Assembly (NCBI GenBank): GCA_018813975.1
Contig: JAHJAQ010000054.1
Coordinates: 1-7,482 of the forward strand
Reading direction: 5' to 3'
Length of the DNA: 7,482 bases
Source: Microcaldota archaeon
Lineage (GTDB): Archaea > Iainarchaeota > Iainarchaeia > Iainarchaeales > JAGVWC01
Shown: in pieces, positions 3,951 through 7,482 of the stretch
Numbering within the stretch: position 1 is the stretch's first letter
Layout: each line of letters starts with the position of its first letter
Program-made: the position numbers and the translations under genes
Notes under the pieces: model-generated
Told to the model about the DNA's origin: nothing
The model's database searches: none
The model's input: only the letters and a program-made list of their open reading frames with translations

Positions 3951-6141
3951 AATCTAAAAAGAATTTGTAGTCTTTAACTTCTGGATCCATTCCTTTTCGC
4001 TTGCGAATTTCCGTGATAACTTCTTTTTGGAGTTCTCGTGGCAGCATTGCATAGCCCGCGTATTCTGCAGTCCATTGGGCTCGACCTTGTGTGGCGCCTC
4101 TAATCGCAGCAGCAAATCCAATCAATTCTTTTACAGGGGCTTTTGCAATAATAACCGTGGTGTCTCCTTCAGTTCGCATTTCATTGATCTGGGTTCTCCT
4201 ACTTCCCAACTCTTTGGAAGCAGATCCCATAAAATCGTGTGGAACCGTAATACTCAAGGTTTGCTTTGGTTCTAATAAGACTGGTTTGGCTTGTAACACA
4301 CAAGCAAAAATCGTTCGGGTAATCGCTGGCAATACTTGGGCTGGTCCTCGATGAATAGAATCTTCGTGTAACTTCGCATCTTTTAACACAATTTTAATGC
4401 CATGGCTTTTTTCTTTGGCTAAGGCGCCCTGATCCATCGCATCTTTAAATCCTTGAATAATAAGTTCTTTGACTTCATACAAGGATTGAATTCCACGCGT
4501 ACCATCTACCAGTACACAATTGTTGTGTACCATCCAAATTTTGCGTGCTTCATCTCGTGGAAAGCCAATGTCAATCAATTTTTTAACCAGTTCTTTGTCT
4601 TTGTCCCGAATTTTAGCATCAATTTTCAATTCAATGAGTTTTTCCAATAATTCTTTTGGAATGGTTTCTGCATGCATTAAAAACTTGTTATGCCGATTGG
4701 GTGTTTTTCCCTCTAAAGTATCAGAATTAGTGGTAATGGTTTCTTTGTACACCACGATAGGGCATCCGACTTTTATTGGAATTTTGTGATTGGTTTCAAT
4801 TCGATAGCGATTCACATCTAGGTGAAGTTCACCCATTCCAGATAACAAGTGTTCTCCGGTTTCTTGGTTTATCGAAGCGCGCAAATTAGGATCTTCTTTG
4901 GTTAATTGGCGTAATGCTGTAATGAGTTTGGGGAGGTCTTTGGTTTGCTTGGCTTCAATACTAACAGTAATAACTGGTTCAACAGCTGACATAAAGCTTT
5001 CAAATTCTTTAATTTCCTTAGTGCAAATGGTTTCTCCTGCAAAAACATCTTTTAATCCAACCATTGCCGCAATGTTTCCGGCTCCCATGGAACGTACATC
5101 TATAAAATTGTCTCCCATAAACAATCCTACTTTTTGAACGCGAACATCGGTCTGTTTTCCCAATAGTTTAATGGTCATGCCCGGCTCAATGGTTCCGGAA
5201 TAAATTCTTCCAGTTGCCACATCACCTGCATGTTTGTTCACACTCACATCGGTTATCATCATGGCCAATTCTCCTTTAGGATCACAGGATTCCATGCTTT
5301 TGGCGATTTCGCTTTCCATGTCTCCTCCCCAAATTTGTTTGGTTCGGTATTTTTGGGCTTCTAGTGGATTGGGTAAAAAATTTTCAATCATTTGCAATAC
5401 TACTTTGCTCGCGGGACTTTTTTTCGCGAGTTCTTCTTGCTGATTATTTTTCAAATGCTCGTATATTTGTTTGAAATTAATATTAGATTCTTGCATAAAG
5501 GGAACTGAAACCGCCCATTTTCGCTTGGCACTGCCAAAAGAAACAGAGCCATTAGCAGCATTCACAGCCCATTCTTTTTTGAATTGCTTGGGTACATTTT
5601 TACTAATCAAAGCATTGACTTGGGCAATGACTTTAGCAAATCGTTTTTGCATTTCTTCTTCTGAAACCTGTAACTCGGAAATAAGTCGATCAACCTTGTT
5701 AATGAATAAAGTTGGTTTCACAAATTCTTTCAAGGATTGGCGAATAACCGTTTCAGTTTGAGGCATAACCCCTTCAACAGCATCTACTACAATAACTGCG
5801 CCATCCACGGCACGCATGGCACGAATAACTTCTCCCGTAAAATCCACGTGTCCTGGCGTATCAATCAAATTAATTAGTGTTTTTTGGTCTTCGTGTTCAT
5901 ACACCAGTGTAATATTAGCTGCATTAATTGTAATGCCACGGTCTTGTTCTTGGTCTTCATAATCCATGACTTGAGCAGTTCCGGCAGAGTCAAAACTAAT
6001 CAAACCTGCCTCCGCCACCAAAGAATCCGTTAACGTGGTTTTGCCATGATCAATATGGGCTATTACTCCAATATTTCGAATATCCTTTTGGTTTCCCATA
6101 AGGCTTTCCGCGAGTTTTACCATTTCTTCTCTTCTACCCAA
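3949..6141 (-). CDS. fusA: translation elongation factor EF-2
   Basis: GTPase that drives ribosomal translocation. The protein has 730 residues, the usual length of archaeal EF-2. The G domain shows AHIDHGKT (28-35), DTPGH (94-98) and NKVD (148-151). Domain IV carries HEDSIHRGPAQ, where His597 (codon 4351-4353) is the residue modified to diphthamide in archaea and eukaryotes. Domain V ends with RGATQGRAQW and a short charged tail. The start is best placed at TTG 6141: it gives MGRREEMVK, matching archaeal EF-2, and GGTGA (6147-6151) lies 5 bases upstream. An upstream in-frame GTG at 6150 would add three residues but lies inside that GGTGA. The gene follows rps7 by 17 bases as part of the rps12-rps7-fusA operon. 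Confidence 0.97.
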   Translation of the reverse strand: MGRREEMVKLAESLMGNQKDIRNIGVIAHIDHGKTTLTDSLVAEAGLISFDSAGTAQVMDYEDQEQDRGITINAANITLVYEHEDQKTLINLIDTPGHVDFTGEVIRAMRAVDGAVIVVDAVEGVMPQTETVIRQSLKEFVKPTLFINKVDRLISELQVSEEEMQKRFAKVIAQVNALISKNVPKQFKKEWAVNAANGSVSFGSAKRKWAVSVPFMQESNINFKQIYEHLKNNQQEELAKKSPASKVVLQMIENFLPNPLEAQKYRTKQIWGGDMESEIAKSMESCDPKGELAMMITDVSVNKHAGDVATGRIYSGTIEPGMTIKLLGKQTDVRVQKVGLFMGDNFIDVRSMGAGNIAAMVGLKDVFAGETICTKEIKEFESFMSAVEPVITVSIEAKQTKDLPKLITALRQLTKEDPNLRASINQETGEHLLSGMGELHLDVNRYRIETNHKIPIKVGCPIVVYKETITTNSDTLEGKTPNRHNKFLMHAETIPKELLEKLIELKIDAKIRDKDKELVKKLIDIGFPRDEARKIWMVHNNCVLVDGTRGIQSLYEVKELIIQGFKDAMDQGALAKEKSHGIKIVLKDAKLHEDSIHRGPAQVLPAITRTIFACVLQAKPVLLEPKQTLSITVPHDFMGSASKELGSRRTQINEMRTEGDTTVIIAKAPVKELIGFAAAIRGATQGRAQWTAEYAGYAMLPRELQKEVITEIRKRKGMDPEVKDYKFFLD

Positions 6142-6146
6142 AAAAA

Positions 6147-6151
6147 TCACC
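6147..6151 (-). promoter_or_regulatory. ribosome binding site of fusA that decides its start
   Basis: GGTGA on the minus strand, complementary to the archaeal 16S rRNA 3' end, lies 5 bases before TTG 6141. It contains the GTG that would be the alternative upstream start, which makes TTG the more credible initiation codon. Confidence 0.75.
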
Positions 6152-6158
6152 GATCATT

Positions 6159-6947
6159 TTATCGAGAGGCCATGGCAATTCGTTCCACTTCATCTCTTCG
6201 TTTAATAGAAAAAGAAGCATTATCTCCTTTTGCAGCCAATATAATTTCTCTAGCCAATGCTTCGTGCGCAGGCGTTTTTTTCTTAAAACTGCCTGCAAAA
6301 CCACTTAACGCCAGGTTTTTGATGGCCTCATCCACGCGTTTCATGGGTGCTACATCAACAGAAACAGAGTAGGCTACTCCCCCTCTTTTGATTCGAGTGG
6401 TATCCTCGCGCACGGTCGCATGTTCTATTGCATCAATCAATATTTGAAGGGGATTTTGTTTGGTTTCATGCTCAATTCGTTCAAATGCATTTTCAACTAT
6501 TTGCATGGCTTGAATCTTTCTTCCCGTTCCATGTCTTCCTCGAATAAATTTGCCCGACATTTTTCGCTTTCCTTGGCCCGCACGCATAATCTTGTTAATC
6601 AAGCGTTCTACAATATTTAGTTTGGCTTTTCCAAATGGTTGCTTGGCGTTTCGTCCAAACGAGTGCAGTACAAAACGACTTTCCAAATTAATGTAGGGTG
6701 CTAAACTATAATCATGTATTTTTACTTCTTGTGTAGACCATCGCCCAAAAAGCGAAGGCAAAAATAGATCTTCTTTTGGTTTTTGGTGCACTTGCTTTTG
6801 GGAAATTGTGTTTTCTTCTTTTTTTTCAACACTTATTTTAACCGTTGTGCTGGGTTTTTCTTCTGTGTGATGTTCTTTTTTTTCAATTTTGCTTGGCATA
6901 GCCTCTTTTTTTGGATGTACTTCTTTTGAATGGGCTTTTTCCGTCAT
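6159..6947 (-). CDS. rps7: ribosomal protein uS7 with long N-terminal extension
   Basis: uS7 organises the 30S head by binding 16S rRNA. The core runs from about residue 61 to 262 and matches archaeal uS7: SLFGRW, FGKAKLNIVERLINKIMR, QNPLQILIDAIEHATVRED, GGVAYSVSVDVAPMKRVDEA and the end RRDEVERIAMASR. The archaeal-type insertion with KMSGKFIRGRHGTGRK is present. Total length is 262 residues against about 195-220 usually, because of an extra N-terminal stretch of about 60 residues very rich in Lys, Glu and His with no predicted fold. The start ATG at 6947 has GTGAT 4 bases upstream, 22 bases after rps12. An internal Met at residue 17 would shorten the tail only slightly. Confidence 0.95.
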   Translation of the reverse strand: MTEKAHSKEVHPKKEAMPSKIEKKEHHTEEKPSTTVKISVEKKEENTISQKQVHQKPKEDLFLPSLFGRWSTQEVKIHDYSLAPYINLESRFVLHSFGRNAKQPFGKAKLNIVERLINKIMRAGQGKRKMSGKFIRGRHGTGRKIQAMQIVENAFERIEHETKQNPLQILIDAIEHATVREDTTRIKRGGVAYSVSVDVAPMKRVDEAIKNLALSGFAGSFKKKTPAHEALAREIILAAKGDNASFSIKRRDEVERIAMASR

Positions 6948-6969
6948 AAAATCACATTATCCTTTTTAA

Positions 6970-7398
6970 CTAGCGCTTTACTTTTTCTTTTCTACCGCTT
7001 CGAAGCATTTCGAGGGCTTGCCCATTTACATGGGTAACGCGGTATTTTACGCCCCACAGATCTCCTTTGGGGCCACCTTTGGAACCACCAATTCCTTCCA
7101 CAATAACCTCATCATGCTCGTCAATATATTTGATGGCACCATCATAGGGGGCAAGGGCTGTTAATTGTCTACCATTTTTGATTAATTGTACACGCACACA
7201 TTTTCGCAAGCCAGAATTGGGTTGTTTGGCTTCTACTGTTCTTTTTTCCAGTACAATGCCTTTGGCTTGGGGTGCTTTTCCCATTAACTTATATTTTTCG
7301 CGCGTGCCGAGTAATCGTTCTCGAATCACTCTTTTTTTTCGACGCCATTTTTTGCGTTTTTTTTCTTGTTGTCTGGCAGCAAATTCTCCGCGACCCAT
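6970..7398 (-). CDS. rps12: ribosomal protein uS12
   Basis: Decoding-centre protein of the 30S subunit, 142 residues. The conserved loop KQPNSGLRKCVRVQL (58-72) is intact, including Pro60, which is hydroxylated in eukaryotic homologues. The second conserved region IDEHDEVIVEGIGG (92-105) and the archaeal GDLWGVKYRV follow. The basic N-terminus (ARQQEKKRKKWRRKKR) is typical of the archaeal/eukaryotic type. ATG at 7398 gives MGRGEFAAR as expected. A GTG at 7407 overlaps the stop of the upstream gene and would add three residues, which is less likely. It lies 5 bases after that stop, so translation is probably coupled. First complete gene of the rps12-rps7-fusA operon. Confidence 0.97.
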   Translation of the reverse strand: MGRGEFAARQQEKKRKKWRRKKRVIRERLLGTREKYKLMGKAPQAKGIVLEKRTVEAKQPNSGLRKCVRVQLIKNGRQLTALAPYDGAIKYIDEHDEVIVEGIGGSKGGPKGDLWGVKYRVTHVNGQALEMLRSGRKEKVKR

Positions 7399-7403
7399 TT
7401 TTC

Positions 7404-7482
7404 TCACTTTCCAAGTTTAATATTATCAATATTATAGTTTCGTTTGGCTAGTTCTTTTATGCGTTTCATTTTTCCCAAATCA
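7404..7482 (-). CDS. nusA: NusA-like KH-domain protein, C-terminal end
   Basis: Only the last 25 codons are inside the window. They end in MKRIKELAKRNYNIDNIKL, which resembles the C-terminal helix and strand of the second KH domain in archaeal NusA-like proteins (pattern NIKxAKELAKRxxxIDxI). In Euryarchaeota and related lineages this transcription factor gene directly precedes rps12, which supports the call. The GxxG loop of the KH domain is outside the window. The stop TGA lies 5 bases before the rps12 ATG. Confidence 0.65.
   Translation of the reverse strand, partial: DLGKMKRIKELAKRNYNIDNIKLGK

Noticed and set aside
4027..5761. Several plus-strand open frames inside fusA
   Set aside because: Antisense shadows of EF-2, with compositions that follow its codon use.
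1..7482. CRISPR array, insertion sequence or integrase
   Set aside because: No regularly spaced repeats, terminal inverted repeats or transposase/recombinase motifs were seen.

Overview
This window is archaeal chromosomal DNA of about 40% G+C by eye. It carries the archaeal 'str' translation cluster on the minus strand. From right to left the order is the 3' end of a nusA-like gene, rps12 (uS12), rps7 (uS7), fusA (EF-2), tuf (EF-1A) and rps10 (uS10). The proteins are of archaeal type: EF-2 keeps the diphthamide histidine, EF-1A rather than bacterial EF-Tu is present, and several starts carry GGTGA or GGAGG ribosome binding sites. TATA-like boxes lie about 25-27 nt upstream of two starts, which suggests leaderless transcripts. 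Short spacing, small accessory proteins and AT-rich sequence would fit a DPANN-type archaeon (for example Diapherotrites, Micrarchaeota or Woesearchaeota), but the lineage cannot be fixed from the sequence alone.

Layout. At 1-660 (plus) are the end of a dCMP/cytidine deaminase-family gene and, six bases on, a small cupin gene. They face, across a 9-bp hairpin, a minus-strand VapBC-type toxin-antitoxin pair (712-1297). Next on the minus strand is a nucleoside 2-deoxyribosyltransferase/DNPH1-like gene (1324-1764), which follows rps10 (1854-2165) across a short spacer of two hairpins and a second copy of the rps10 3' end. tuf (2247-3530) is separated from rps10 by a terminator-like hairpin and a second small hairpin. 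The 176-bp region upstream of tuf holds divergent promoters for tuf and for an unrecognised 76-codon basic protein on the plus strand (3707-3937), which sits between tuf and fusA. fusA, rps7 and rps12 (3949-7398) form a tight minus-strand operon running in from nusA.

How the genes work together. nusA, uS12, uS7, EF-2, EF-1A and uS10 are transcription and translation core factors. The left third is accessory: a deaminase and a possible nucleotide N-glycosidase (deoxynucleotide metabolism or sanitation), a degenerate cupin and a toxin-antitoxin pair.

The most unusual feature is the duplicated tail of rps10. Seven residues, HMEIELK, occur at the end of uS10 and again 56 bases after its stop codon. 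The two copies differ mainly at synonymous positions, and the second copy ends 7 bases before the next gene. This looks like the scar of an in-place replacement of rps10 or of a recoded gene-end insertion. No complete new system was seen.
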